A stretch of DNA of 64,000 nt from CAISCU01 sp943361925. GTDB lineage: Bacteria; Bacteroidota; Bacteroidia; UKL13-3. This document shows positions 35,127 through 43,272 of the stretch, piece after piece. The stretch spans positions 62,001-126,000 of the forward strand of contig CALRIT020000006.1 in NCBI GenBank assembly GCA_943361925.1, given 5' to 3'. The position numbers were made by a program, and so were the translations under genes. The notes beneath the pieces are model-generated. The model saw only the letters and a list, made by a program, of their open reading frames with translations, ran no database searches and was not told the origin of the DNA. Position 1 is the stretch's first letter, and each line of letters opens with the position of its first letter.

Positions 35127-35968
35127 AGAATAAAATCATTTTACTAATTATCGCAGTATTGTTATTGGCTATAAATAACATTTCTGCTCAAATTAAAATT
35201 CCCTTTGGAGATAATAAAGATGTTGGTAAATACATAAACCTAAATGGAGCAAAACACTATTATGAGGTGTATGGAAATGGTGCGCCATTATTACTTATAC
35301 ATGGAAATTCAACTCCCACCAGAGGATGGGCACCACAAATAGAATATTTTTCGAAAAAGTATAAAGTATATTCAATTGATTGTCGCGGCAGAGGCAAATC
35401 AGAATTGGGTAAAGATTCATTAACCTATATACAACAAGCCAAAGATATGGCAGCATTTATCAGGGAATTGAAATTAGATTCAGTTTATATTGTTGGTAAA
35501 AGTGATGGTGGAATTATCGCCATTTTATTGGGAATTTATAACCCTGAAAAAATAAAAAAAATAGTTGCTTTTGGGGCCAATATGGAACCCGATAGTAATG
35601 CCTTGTATCCCAATGCTGTTATTGAAAGTCATGTAGAGCGTATTAAAGCTGATAAAATGTTAGCCATTGGCGATACCAGCAAAAACTGGCTTGTAGAGCA
35701 ACAACGCTATAGAATGATGGAATTTCAACCTCATATTACTGCAAAAGATTTACAAAAAATAAATGTCCCGGTTTTGGTCATGTCCACCGACAGAGATTTG
35801 ATTAAAGAGGAGCATACATTTTTTATCTATAAAAACATTCCAAAAGCAAACCTGTGCATTGTGCCCAATGAAAAACACCAAATTGCTAAATTTAATCCTG
35901 ATTTGTTTAATTCCATTGTGGACAAATACCTGGGTGAAAGTTTTAAAGGAAATGAATTCCGCTATTAG
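35123..35968 (+). CDS. Secreted alpha/beta-hydrolase
   Basis: 281 residues with a signal peptide (KIILLIIAVLLLAINNISAQ). The fold elements are LLLIHGNSTPTRGW near 53-66 (oxyanion loop), DCRGRGKSELGKDS near 90, the nucleophile elbow VGKSDGGIIA with Ser near 126, and a C-terminal catalytic histidine in NEKHQIAKFNP near 253. It probably acts in the periplasm as an esterase or lipase-like enzyme. It is translationally coupled to the methyltransferase upstream. Confidence 0.86.
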   Translation: MKNKIILLIIAVLLLAINNISAQIKIPFGDNKDVGKYINLNGAKHYYEVYGNGAPLLLIHGNSTPTRGWAPQIEYFSKKYKVYSIDCRGRGKSELGKDSLTYIQQAKDMAAFIRELKLDSVYIVGKSDGGIIAILLGIYNPEKIKKIVAFGANMEPDSNALYPNAVIESHVERIKADKMLAIGDTSKNWLVEQQRYRMMEFQPHITAKDLQKINVPVLVMSTDRDLIKEEHTFFIYKNIPKANLCIVPNEKHQIAKFNPDLFNSIVDKYLGESFKGNEFRY

Positions 35969-35980
35969 AAATTATTTGGA

Positions 35981-37084
35981 ATGAAGACATACAAACTATA
36001 TATAATTTTACTGTTACTTAATTATTCAGTAAAAGCACAGAACATAGAAAATATTCAACATATTCTAGATAGCACTTATTCTAGTTCGCCCTTCTTTGGA
36101 AACATTCTGATTACAAAAAATAACAAAATAGTATTAGAGAAAAGTTATGGTTATGCAGATATCAATTCAAAGAAACTTTTAACTAAAAACAATTCATTTC
36201 AATTAGCATCTATATCTAAACAATTTACTGCATATGGAATCATGATTTTGAAAAACAAATCAATGTTGGATTATGATAGTTTAGTTTGTAAATACATTCA
36301 AAATTTCCCTTATAAAAACATAACTGTTAGGCATTTACTTAACCACACATCAGGACTTCCAAACTTTTGGGATGATATCAGAACCAATATGGACACCTTC
36401 AAATCGAATGGAAATAAAGAAGTATTAGAGTATTTGATTCAGCATCCTTTACCCTTGCAATTTGAGCCGGGAACAAAATTTCAATATGCAGATATTGGTT
36501 ACGACTTTTTAGCGAACATCATTGAAAATGTTTCAGGAATGAATTACCAAAAATTTATGCATGAAAATATATTCAAACCATTAAAAATGAAAAACACATT
36601 TGCGTATAGGGTTACAGATATCCGCAGAATTAGAAATAAACAACTAGCAATTGGACATACTTTAAACAATAAAAACTTTGAATTTGCACATCTTCAAAGC
36701 AAGTACAATTTTGTTTATTATTTAGGTGATTTTTATGGAGATGGTTCAGTAGTTAGTACTGCCAGAGATTTGGCAATTTGGGATAAAGCGCTAAAAGGCT
36801 GTCAACTTTTGCCTTGTGAAATTCAGAATGAATCATTAATTGAACCCAAATCAAATGGTGAAATAGTATATGCCAGAACAAATCCGAATATTACTTATAG
36901 TTTTGGTTGGTTTATAAAAGAAACGCCACAAGGGAAATTAGTCTATCATAGTGGCGGACATCCCGGAAATTCGCATATTATAAATCGTTTAATGGATAAA
37001 GACATTACATTTATATTTTTATCAAATGCAGAAACATCAAATCTTAGAGCCTTACGAAACAGGATATTAAAAGAACTGAATTGA
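35981..37084 (+). CDS. Serine hydrolase, beta-lactamase class C fold
   Basis: 367 residues with a signal peptide (YIILLLLNYSVKAQ). The SxxK motif is in LASISKQFTAYG near 75-80, the YxN position reads YAD in FQYADIGYDF near 167, and the third motif is YHSGGHPGNS near 322. The tyrosine-motif asparagine is replaced by aspartate, seen in some non-lactamase members. It is probably a periplasmic esterase or DD-peptidase-like protein rather than a resistance enzyme. It follows the hydrolase gene by 12 bases. Confidence 0.84.
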   Translation: MKTYKLYIILLLLNYSVKAQNIENIQHILDSTYSSSPFFGNILITKNNKIVLEKSYGYADINSKKLLTKNNSFQLASISKQFTAYGIMILKNKSMLDYDSLVCKYIQNFPYKNITVRHLLNHTSGLPNFWDDIRTNMDTFKSNGNKEVLEYLIQHPLPLQFEPGTKFQYADIGYDFLANIIENVSGMNYQKFMHENIFKPLKMKNTFAYRVTDIRRIRNKQLAIGHTLNNKNFEFAHLQSKYNFVYYLGDFYGDGSVVSTARDLAIWDKALKGCQLLPCEIQNESLIEPKSNGEIVYARTNPNITYSFGWFIKETPQGKLVYHSGGHPGNSHIINRLMDKDITFIFLSNAETSNLRALRNRILKELN

Positions 37085-37224
37085 TTTTAATTAATGTGAA
37101 TTTGAATATGATTGGCAGAAACAATTAAGAAATAGTGTTATGAAGATATTGATTATTTAATTGTTCAAAAGTTAAAAAACTTCTTATTTTGCAAATCAAT
37201 TTTCAAGACTAAAATAGCCTAAAT

Positions 37225-37932
37225 ATGAAAAAAACTCTACCCTTATTATTACTTGTACTAGTTATTCAATTTCCAACTTTCGCTCAATACAATCAGAAAA
37301 ACTGGGGATTTTCTCTTGGAGCCTCCTTTCCAGTTGGAGATTTTGGAAGTTTGGATATTAAAAATGAATCTGCAGGTTGGGCTCGATTGGGAGTCAATTT
37401 AAATTTCTTTTACGAACAACAATTAACCAATAGTAAATTAGGTTTGATAGGATTTTTGAACACTCAAATTAATCCTACTGCATCTCAGGATATAGCAAAT
37501 GAATATTGGTATGCATTCCCCTATTATAATTGGACAGTTGAAAGCGGTTCCTGGAAAAGAGTATCATTGATGTTTGGAGGTTTTAAAAATATAAAAACTT
37601 CAGATGAAATCTGTTTTAAACCTAGAATATTACTTGGGATTATGACAGCCAATTCGCCTGAAATAACAACTTCTGCAATTGGAAATGGAGAATATATTTG
37701 GGTAAAACAAAATAATAAAATTAGCACTGCAATATGTTACTCTGCAGGCATAAGTATGAATTTAAAAATGACCCGAGAATCAAGTTTTAAGATAGAAGTA
37801 GATTGTTTAGGCGGTAAACCAAATTTCAAAAATGTAGAAATGAATTCAATGAAAGGAGAAAGGGACACAAAGACTTTTTCACTTTCTATGACGACAATAA
37901 ATCTTAACATGGGATTGGTATTTGAATTATAA
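37225..37932 (+). CDS. Hypothetical outer-membrane beta-barrel-like protein
   Basis: 235 residues with a signal peptide (LPLLLLVLVIQFPTFAQ). The mature part begins NWGFSLGASFPVGDFGSLD and continues with alternating hydrophobic strands and aromatic girdle residues, ending in INLNMGLVFEL, which fits a small beta-barrel. No family beyond that is recognised. A one-mismatch -7 box (TTATTTTG, 37183-37190 approximately) with a TTG about 20 bases before it may be its promoter. Confidence 0.65.
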   Translation: MKKTLPLLLLVLVIQFPTFAQYNQKNWGFSLGASFPVGDFGSLDIKNESAGWARLGVNLNFFYEQQLTNSKLGLIGFLNTQINPTASQDIANEYWYAFPYYNWTVESGSWKRVSLMFGGFKNIKTSDEICFKPRILLGIMTANSPEITTSAIGNGEYIWVKQNNKISTAICYSAGISMNLKMTRESSFKIEVDCLGGKPNFKNVEMNSMKGERDTKTFSLSMTTINLNMGLVFEL

Positions 37933-38107
37933 GATTTTCTAACTAAAAGATAATTGAGTAAAACCTCCTAAACTCAATCATTTTATTTGAAATTTAAGTT
38001 ATACTTATCGTATATCGTTTAATATAATTCCGAGTTTGGGATTAGTAATTAGTTTAAATTTTTTTTCTAAAAATTTGAAAAATTATCATGAATTTTATGC
38101 AAATAAA

Positions 38108-38471
38108 TTGTTTAAAACTGTGAATTACATTTTACTAATAGTTTTATTTTTAGGCTTTAGTTTAAATGTTTTTGGACAAGATAGCCTTTCAAAAGCCATA
38201 CAATTTAATGTGCTGAGTGCTGATATTCTGCCTCACTCTGAAGATATCAGAAAATTAAGTTATAGTAACCCTATTGGATTTAGTGCTGCTTATATTTGGC
38301 AAAATTGGATATCCGCTAATAAGTGAATCTTCAACTAATAAAAACATCTACCTGCGATATATGCTAATTAGAACAATTGCTAAAAGATGGTTGATAGCAT
38401 GCAGTTTAAAAGCAGAAGGACATGTAGCTGATATTTTTGATGTAAGATTGGGATATAAAATTGTAGAATGA
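38108..38471 (+). pseudogene. Broken acyloxyacyl-hydrolase-like (PagL-type) gene
   Basis: Two reading frames, shifted by one base, together resemble the ends of the Bacteroidota acyloxyacyl hydrolase family. The first frame gives a signal peptide (VNYILLIVLFLGFSLNVFGQ) and IQFNVLSADILPHSEDIRKL with SNPIGFSAAY; the second gives CSLKAEGHVADIFDVRLGYK as a C terminus. The middle of the barrel is missing (about 120 codons in total against the usual 300 or more). The reading needs an internal deletion plus a frameshift. The family assignment is from motif memory and moderate. Confidence 0.5.
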
Positions 38472-38519
38472 TTAAATCCAAATCCTTACTTTTTATAGTA
38501 AGGGTTCAATCATTTTATT

Positions 38520-38551
38520 TTTGAAGCTCGATGAAATATTACTTATTTTAG
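38520..38551 (+). promoter_or_regulatory. Candidate promoter for the DUF808 gene
   Basis: TTTG at 38520-38523, a 20-base spacer, then TATTTTAG at 38544-38551, which differs from TAnnTTTG at one base. Spacing matches the Bacteroidota -33/-7 arrangement and the ATG follows 21 bases later. Confidence 0.5.
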
Positions 38552-38572
38552 CGCACTAAATTCAACACATAA

Positions 38573-39442
38573 ATGGCTTCAGGTTTTTTTGCAATTTTAG
38601 ATGATATCGCGGCTTTAATGGATGATGTGGCAGTTAATGCTAAACTTGCTACAAAAAAAACAGCAGGTATTCTAGGTGATGATTTAGCTGTAAATGCTGA
38701 AAAATCGACAGGATTTGTTTCTTCCAGAGAAATTCCGGTTTTATGGGCTATCACTAAAGGATCATTTTTGAACAAATTGATTATTGTTCCTATTGCATTA
38801 TTGCTCAATGTATTCTTACCCGCTGCTATAAAAATAGCACTCTTATTGGGTGGATTTTACTTGGCTTATGAAGGAATGGAAAAAATAGTTGAATACTTTT
38901 TTCATAAAAAGGAAGCTACTCACAAAGAAAAACCTGCAGAAAGTACAGATGACAGAATGGAAGAAAAAGCAAAAATAAAATCAGCTATTACCACCGATTT
39001 TATTCTTTCTGTGGAAATTGTAATCATTGCTTTAAGTACTGTTTTGGATGAAAGCATCTCAAAACAAATCATAACCGTATCAATTGTATCATTTTTGGCA
39101 ACTGTGGGTGTTTATGGCTTCGTAGCACTAATTGTTAGAATGGATGATTTTGGCTTTATGTTAATGAGAAAATCAGGAGAAAAAGGATTACTTAATTCAA
39201 TTGGTTTACTATTGGTAAAAACTTTGCCATTGGTGATTCAATTCTTTGCAATTGTTGGAACTATAGCTTTGATTTTGGTTTCCGGAGGAATCTTTTCACA
39301 TAATATCGATTACCTACACCATTTTCAACCAACATGGCCAAGTATGCTCAAAGAAGCAATCTATGGCGTCTTAGGTGGATTACTGACAATACTAATAGTG
39401 ACATTAAGCAGCAAAGTGATTTCGGTTTTTAAGAATAATTGA
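38573..39442 (+). CDS. DUF808 family inner-membrane protein
   Basis: 289 residues. The N terminus SGFFAILDDIAALMDDVAVN, then KLATKKTAGILGDDLAVNAE and REIPVLWAITKGSFLNKLI, is the conserved start of DUF808 (YedI-like) proteins. Several hydrophobic helices follow, near 72-100, 142-190 and 215-285. The family is of unknown function and present in many phyla. It has its own promoter-like sequence and no partner genes, and is followed by a 415-base gap. Confidence 0.88.
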   Translation: MASGFFAILDDIAALMDDVAVNAKLATKKTAGILGDDLAVNAEKSTGFVSSREIPVLWAITKGSFLNKLIIVPIALLLNVFLPAAIKIALLLGGFYLAYEGMEKIVEYFFHKKEATHKEKPAESTDDRMEEKAKIKSAITTDFILSVEIVIIALSTVLDESISKQIITVSIVSFLATVGVYGFVALIVRMDDFGFMLMRKSGEKGLLNSIGLLLVKTLPLVIQFFAIVGTIALILVSGGIFSHNIDYLHHFQPTWPSMLKEAIYGVLGGLLTILIVTLSSKVISVFKNN

Positions 39443-39866
39443 AAGGCTAATATTAGTTTTTGTATTACTGGGTCATATTTTCAGAGTAATTTGAGTTTAT
39501 CAAAAACTTAGATAAGGTTGTTTTTAATAAGCTAAAATACTTTTCCTAAAATTAAACTTTAAGGTTTACCTAAATCCCACTTCATTTTGAGCTAATTTAT
39601 ATAAATTATAGTTTAAAAGTTTGAACCTCTTCATTTAGCTAAATTTGCTTCAAAACCTTGTAAATATTAGGCTTTAGCAAATACAAGCATTTCTTTCTAA
39701 CATCATAAAATTAAGTTTAGGTGATTTAAAATTTAGGCTTTTAAAAACAATTTAAATTGCTTGGAATTCACTTCATTTTTTAAACTTTTTTGACTCAATT
39801 TTTAAATAAATATGAATTAAGAAGATTTTAGAAATGAAATAAAAATAAACCTATAGATTGATTTTT
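39443..39866. other. Gene-free AT-rich gap
   Basis: About 420 bases without a supported reading frame. There are scattered short words (CACTTCATTTT twice, at about 39588 and 39767) but no hairpin, promoter box or repeat family that I can support. Confidence 0.4.
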
Positions 39867-40370
39867 ATGAAATTTATTCCTATTTTTGAGCCATATTTAT
39901 TTTCAATTAGTATAGACAACAAAATTGATGAATTGAGTTTATTCATAAATTTTCTGACAGATACAATTTTGCTGGAAAACTACTTTAATGAAAATAAACA
40001 AGTACTCGATTTTTACAATTTAACCAAGGATGAGGCTATTTTACAAACATCTGATTTGGCTGAGGAACTGTATAATAAATTAGAAAAGAATAAAGAAAAT
40101 TTAGAGCGGTTATTTCAACCTTTAAGAATTTTAGATGGTGGAATTACTTTACAAAAAATGAAATTAAAATCTAATTGGATAAGGATTTATGCAATAAAAT
40201 TAGAGTCGAAATATTTTGTAATTACTGGTGGAGCAATTAAACAATCACAAGTAATGCAAGACCATTATGAAACTGTTGTTCAATTAAACAGATTAAAAAT
40301 GGTAAAAACCTACTTAGGGGAACAAGGTATATTTGATGTAGATGGGTTCTTTGAACTTATAAATGAATAA
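39867..40370 (+). CDS. Putative RelE/HigB-like toxin of a toxin-antitoxin pair
   Basis: 167 residues from the ATG at 39867 (a TTG three codons earlier is the alternative). The C-terminal half, SNWIRIYAIKLESKYFVITG then GAIKQSQVMQDH, has the strand order of RelE/HigB-like toxins that carry a long N-terminal helical part. The next gene encodes an XRE-type HTH protein and overlaps or adjoins the stop, which is the toxin-first order of HigBA systems. The family assignment rests on pattern and context only; no catalytic residue is certain. Confidence 0.5.
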   Translation: MKFIPIFEPYLFSISIDNKIDELSLFINFLTDTILLENYFNENKQVLDFYNLTKDEAILQTSDLAEELYNKLEKNKENLERLFQPLRILDGGITLQKMKLKSNWIRIYAIKLESKYFVITGGAIKQSQVMQDHYETVVQLNRLKMVKTYLGEQGIFDVDGFFELINE

Positions 40371-40716
40371 AACGATGAAAAAGACAGTTTTTATGGATTT
40401 AGTTAGTGATGAAAAATCACCTGTTCATGAATTAATAAACAACAGAAGTGCTAATAAAGCCTTGTTAAAAAAGTCAATGTTGATAGCCATTGTAATTCTT
40501 AATGTATTAAGAGAAAGAAAAATTACGCAGGTTGAATTTGCTAAGAGCCTAGGTGTTTCGCCTCAATATGTAAATAAAATTCTAAAAGGACAAGAGAACT
40601 TGACATTGGAAACTATTGTTAAAATAGAACAAATTTTAAATATTAACTTGATTACAATTGATACTGACAAAAATTCTAATTCTAAAAAAACAAAAAGCTT
40701 ATCAAAGGAACTTTAG
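40363..40716 (+). CDS. XRE-type HTH protein, putative antitoxin
   Basis: 117 residues (or 113 from the ATG at 40375). The helix-turn-helix is ITQVEFAKSLGVSPQYVNKI near 47-66, followed by LKGQENLTLETIVKIEQIL. An N-terminal helical region of about 40 residues and a basic tail (KKTKSLSKEL) flank it. The start overlaps the putative toxin by eight bases or lies four bases after it, so translation is coupled. It probably represses its own operon, as antitoxins of this type do. Confidence 0.7.
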   Translation: MNKTMKKTVFMDLVSDEKSPVHELINNRSANKALLKKSMLIAIVILNVLRERKITQVEFAKSLGVSPQYVNKILKGQENLTLETIVKIEQILNINLITIDTDKNSNSKKTKSLSKEL

Positions 40717-40755
40717 GAATTTAAATTAGATCTCAAAAAAAACTTCAAATATATG

Positions 40756-40826
40756 CCACCCATTCTGGGTTTAAATTTAGTTGGGGATTCAATTTTTTTA
40801 TAATCATTTCACATTTGGGGTTTGGA
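40756..40826. repeat. Degenerate ends of the palindromic hairpin family
   Basis: CCACCCATTCTGGGTTTAAA at 40756-40775 and TAATCATTTCACATTTGGGG at 40801-40820 resemble the right end of hairpin element copy 2 (TAATCATGTCACCCATTCTG and on). The central hairpin is missing, so this may be a decayed copy. Confidence 0.4.
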
Positions 40827-40870
40827 TTTTCATTATTCTAAGTAGAACATAAAAAATTAATGTATCACCA

Positions 40871-41464
40871 ATGAAGAGATTTTTAAAAATCCTAAGTAGA
40901 TTTTTATTGGGATTAGCTTTGATGTTATTAGCATTTTTGCTTGTGACTTATTGTTATATCAAAACAAATTGGAAGAATTACTATACTGAAGAAGAAATTC
41001 AAAACTATGTTTCAGAAATAAACAAAGCACCTAGATTAAATAATACCTTTTATTGTATTTATGATAAATTATTTTATAACGAAAGACATCAATCTATAAC
41101 AGAAATATATGGTAAAGCAGTGCTTAGAAAAATTTTTGGATTTAAATATCCAAGACAGACTTCGTGGGCAATAGCAGTAACGTATTATTTACCGCATAAA
41201 AAAGGTATTGAATATGGAAGCTTTAAACTAGCCTGGGCATTAGAAAAATATACTACTCCGGAAAAGTGTTTTGATTTTGCGATGAATAGTCAAAATCAAT
41301 ATCAAAGATTAAGGGATTCAACCTATAAAGACATTACTCATTTAAGCGATACAATAGAAATCATTGAATATTTAGAAAGAGAAAATAGGCCTACTTATTA
41401 TAATTTAAATCCTGAAGAATTAAAAAGTAGAATTGAACATTTAAGAAAGAAATTAGATGAATAA
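40871..41464 (+). CDS. Hypothetical membrane-anchored protein
   Basis: 197 residues. One N-terminal membrane helix (FLLGLALMLLAFLLVTYCYI, about 11-30) is followed by an extracytoplasmic part with YYTEEEIQNYVSEINKAP, a conserved-looking segment SWAIAVTYYLPHKKGIEYGS near 100-119, and a helical, charged C terminus. No domain is recognised; the helix-plus-TEEEI start has a passing similarity to transglycosylase anchors but the catalytic motif is absent. It stands alone before the 1.8-kb repeat block. Confidence 0.65.
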   Translation: MKRFLKILSRFLLGLALMLLAFLLVTYCYIKTNWKNYYTEEEIQNYVSEINKAPRLNNTFYCIYDKLFYNERHQSITEIYGKAVLRKIFGFKYPRQTSWAIAVTYYLPHKKGIEYGSFKLAWALEKYTTPEKCFDFAMNSQNQYQRLRDSTYKDITHLSDTIEIIEYLERENRPTYYNLNPEELKSRIEHLRKKLDE

Positions 41465-41591
41465 ACCTTTTAATTCTTAATATGAATTTCGCTTTTTAAA
41501 CATTAGCCGTTTTTCATAAATCCAGTATAAGGTTTGAGAAATACTTTCAAAATGTTTTTGGAATTCAATTTCTCTATTCAATGAAACTTAG

Positions 41592-41740
41592 GACCCCGAA
41601 GGTGGTCACATGTTTATAGAAAAATGCTATAAACCAAATCCCTCCATCTCAAAACAACGCGGACCAAAGGTCCGCGTTGTTTTGAGATGGAGGTGGTTCT
41701 TCATATTTTATTTTCTACTATAATTTCACCCCGATGGGGT
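41592..41740. repeat. Palindromic hairpin element, copy 3
   Basis: Left end GACCCCGAAGGTGGTCACAT, then GTTTATAGAAAAATG; right end CTACTATAATTTCACCCCGA, then TGGGGT. The central perfect 25-bp stem (41641-41665 with 41669-41693) has loop AAA. It shares the top half of the stem with copy 1 but has a different, still complementary, base (CCTCCATCTC against GAGATGGAGG). Similarity to copy 1 extends about 55 bases to the left. Confidence 0.85.
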
Positions 41741-41809
41741 TTGAAATCATGGTCTATTATTTCATAGAGAAAATCATTTAACCCATATGGGGTTTAAACA
41801 TCTTGTTAT

Positions 41810-42540
41810 CGTTTGTCTCTACTATAATTTCAGCCCGATTGGTTTGGAATTGGAATACAATAATGTTTGCCTTTATCAATTTGATATTTTTAAATCATTT
41901 TTCATGATTCAATCGCTAATGCAATTATAGTTTATACGGCCATAGTAATTCAATTGTTTCTTGCAAAATACTATCGAAATCATCATGCCTTCTCTAAACA
42001 AATCAACCCCATCGGGGTGATATTATAGTAGTAGTAAATTATTACGAATGACAATAAAACCCCATCGGGGTGACATTTGAAAAATCTCGACGCAATCACT
42101 GATTTTTGAAGAGATCCTTTCACTCCTATGAGGTATAAATTTCATGGTATCGTTTGTCTCTACTATAATTTCAGCCTGATGGGCTTGGAATTGGAATACA
42201 ATAATGTTTGCCTTTATCAATTTGATATTGTTAAATCATTTTTCATGATTCAATCGCTAATGCAATTATAGTTTATACAGCCATAGTAATTCAATTGTTT
42301 CATGCAAAATACTATCGAAATCATCATGCCTTCTCTAAACAAATCAACCCCATCGGGGTGATATTATAGTAGTAGTAAATTATTACGAATGACAACAAAA
42401 CCCCATCGGGGTGACATTTGAAAAATCTCGACGCAATCACTGATTTTTGAAAAGATCCTTTCACTCCTATGAGGTATAAATTTCTTGGTATAGTTTGTTT
42501 CTACTATAATTTCAGCCCGATGGGGTTTGGGATTGGAATA
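41810..42540. repeat. 341-bp tandem duplication (2.1 copies)
   Basis: Unit 1 is 41810-42150, unit 2 is 42151-42491, and a third begins at 42492 and runs about 45 bases; period is exactly 341. The two full units differ at only a handful of bases. Each unit contains an inverted pair, CTACTATAATTTCAGCCCGA at the left (41819) and the complement of CTACTATAATATCACCCCGA at the right (ending 42031), plus two more CCCCATCGGGGTGA or CTCCTATGAGG palindromes. The ends match the right end of hairpin element copy 3. No gene is present. Confidence 0.9.
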
Positions 42541-42680
42541 GCAGATTGATTGCGTTTCTCATCAACTTATATATCAATCTTATAATTTTTGAATTTATAA
42601 TGATTTTGTATTCACTATAAATTCAAACTAAAAAATGTACTATATACAAAATCTCCCTTATTACTCAAATGTTACAACCT

Positions 42681-42824
42681 GTGCGTGAGGGGTAGAAACG
42701 GATATCCTTTTTGTCTCCTATCGGGAACGATGTCACTTGGTATTCTAATTATGGTATACTTACCAATTAAGACAAAAAGATAGCAGTGGATGACCCGACC
42801 CGCCCTCAAGCGGGGCACGCCCAA
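42681..42824 (+). ncRNA. Candidate structured RNA or structured repeat
   Basis: GC-richer block in an AT-rich gap. It starts GTGCGTGAGGGGTAGAAACG, has a 9-bp stem CTTTTTGTC (42707-42715) with GACAAAAAG (42771-42779), and ends GACCCGACCCGCCCTCAAGC, then GGGGCACGCCC. GCGTGAGGG near the start can pair with CCCTCAAGC near the end (one mismatch). I recall similar blocks (GAGGGATAGAAGCGG ... GACCCG) in other Bacteroidota genomes, which suggests a conserved element. Strand is assumed. Confidence 0.4.
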
Positions 42825-43272
42825 AATAAAAAATGATTCTTGAAAATGGTTATTGCTATTAAAAAGTGGATTTTTTCCGATATCGTTAAATTGAAATTCT
42901 ACTTTAAAAAGGGGATTTTATTCGGGTAAAATGTGGCTTAGAAATTTTTGACAATTTAAAAAATATCAATAATTATAGGCTATTAAACGCTTGGCTTGTC
43001 AGAATTTACTGTAGCTATAGAAGTTTTTGTTTGATTTTCCCAAATTTGTTTATATTGGGAACTTATTGTAGTTTTTACACTATGGCTAAATCCATAGCTT
43101 AAAACTCTACATGATAAACAAAACACTATCAAAACAATATGAAGATGAATAGCAATACTTTAAGAAAAAACTTAGTGAATTCTAAGTCGATTAATGGTGC
43201 TTTAAACTTCATAAATAATTTGATTTCAATAACGAAGCAAAGACCATAATTAGAAGCGAAAAGGTGATAAAA
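42825..43272. promoter_or_regulatory. Leader region of the beta-glucan locus with two inverted repeats
   Basis: No gene is supported here. CTATGG/CCATAG at 43080-43097 is a perfect 6-6-6 inverted repeat of operator form, and TCCCAA/TTGGGA at 43038-43060 is another. Both lie 160-230 bases before the first reading frame of the locus, so they are candidates for regulator binding. A TTTG near 43037 could be a -33 element. Confidence 0.35.

Noticed and set aside
38274..38471. Independent 65-residue gene
   Set aside because: It reads better as the frameshifted C-terminal end of the broken gene that begins at 38108.
22151..41740. Retron-like msr/msd structure
   Set aside because: Long hairpins with inverted flanks recall a retron RNA, but no reverse transcriptase gene is near any of the three copies.
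41810..42540. CRISPR array
   Set aside because: Repeat units are 341 bp and almost identical throughout, with no short repeat-spacer pattern and no cas gene.
43139..43249. 36-codon frame in the leader of the glucan locus
   Set aside because: Very short, no family, no promoter; a chance frame is as likely.
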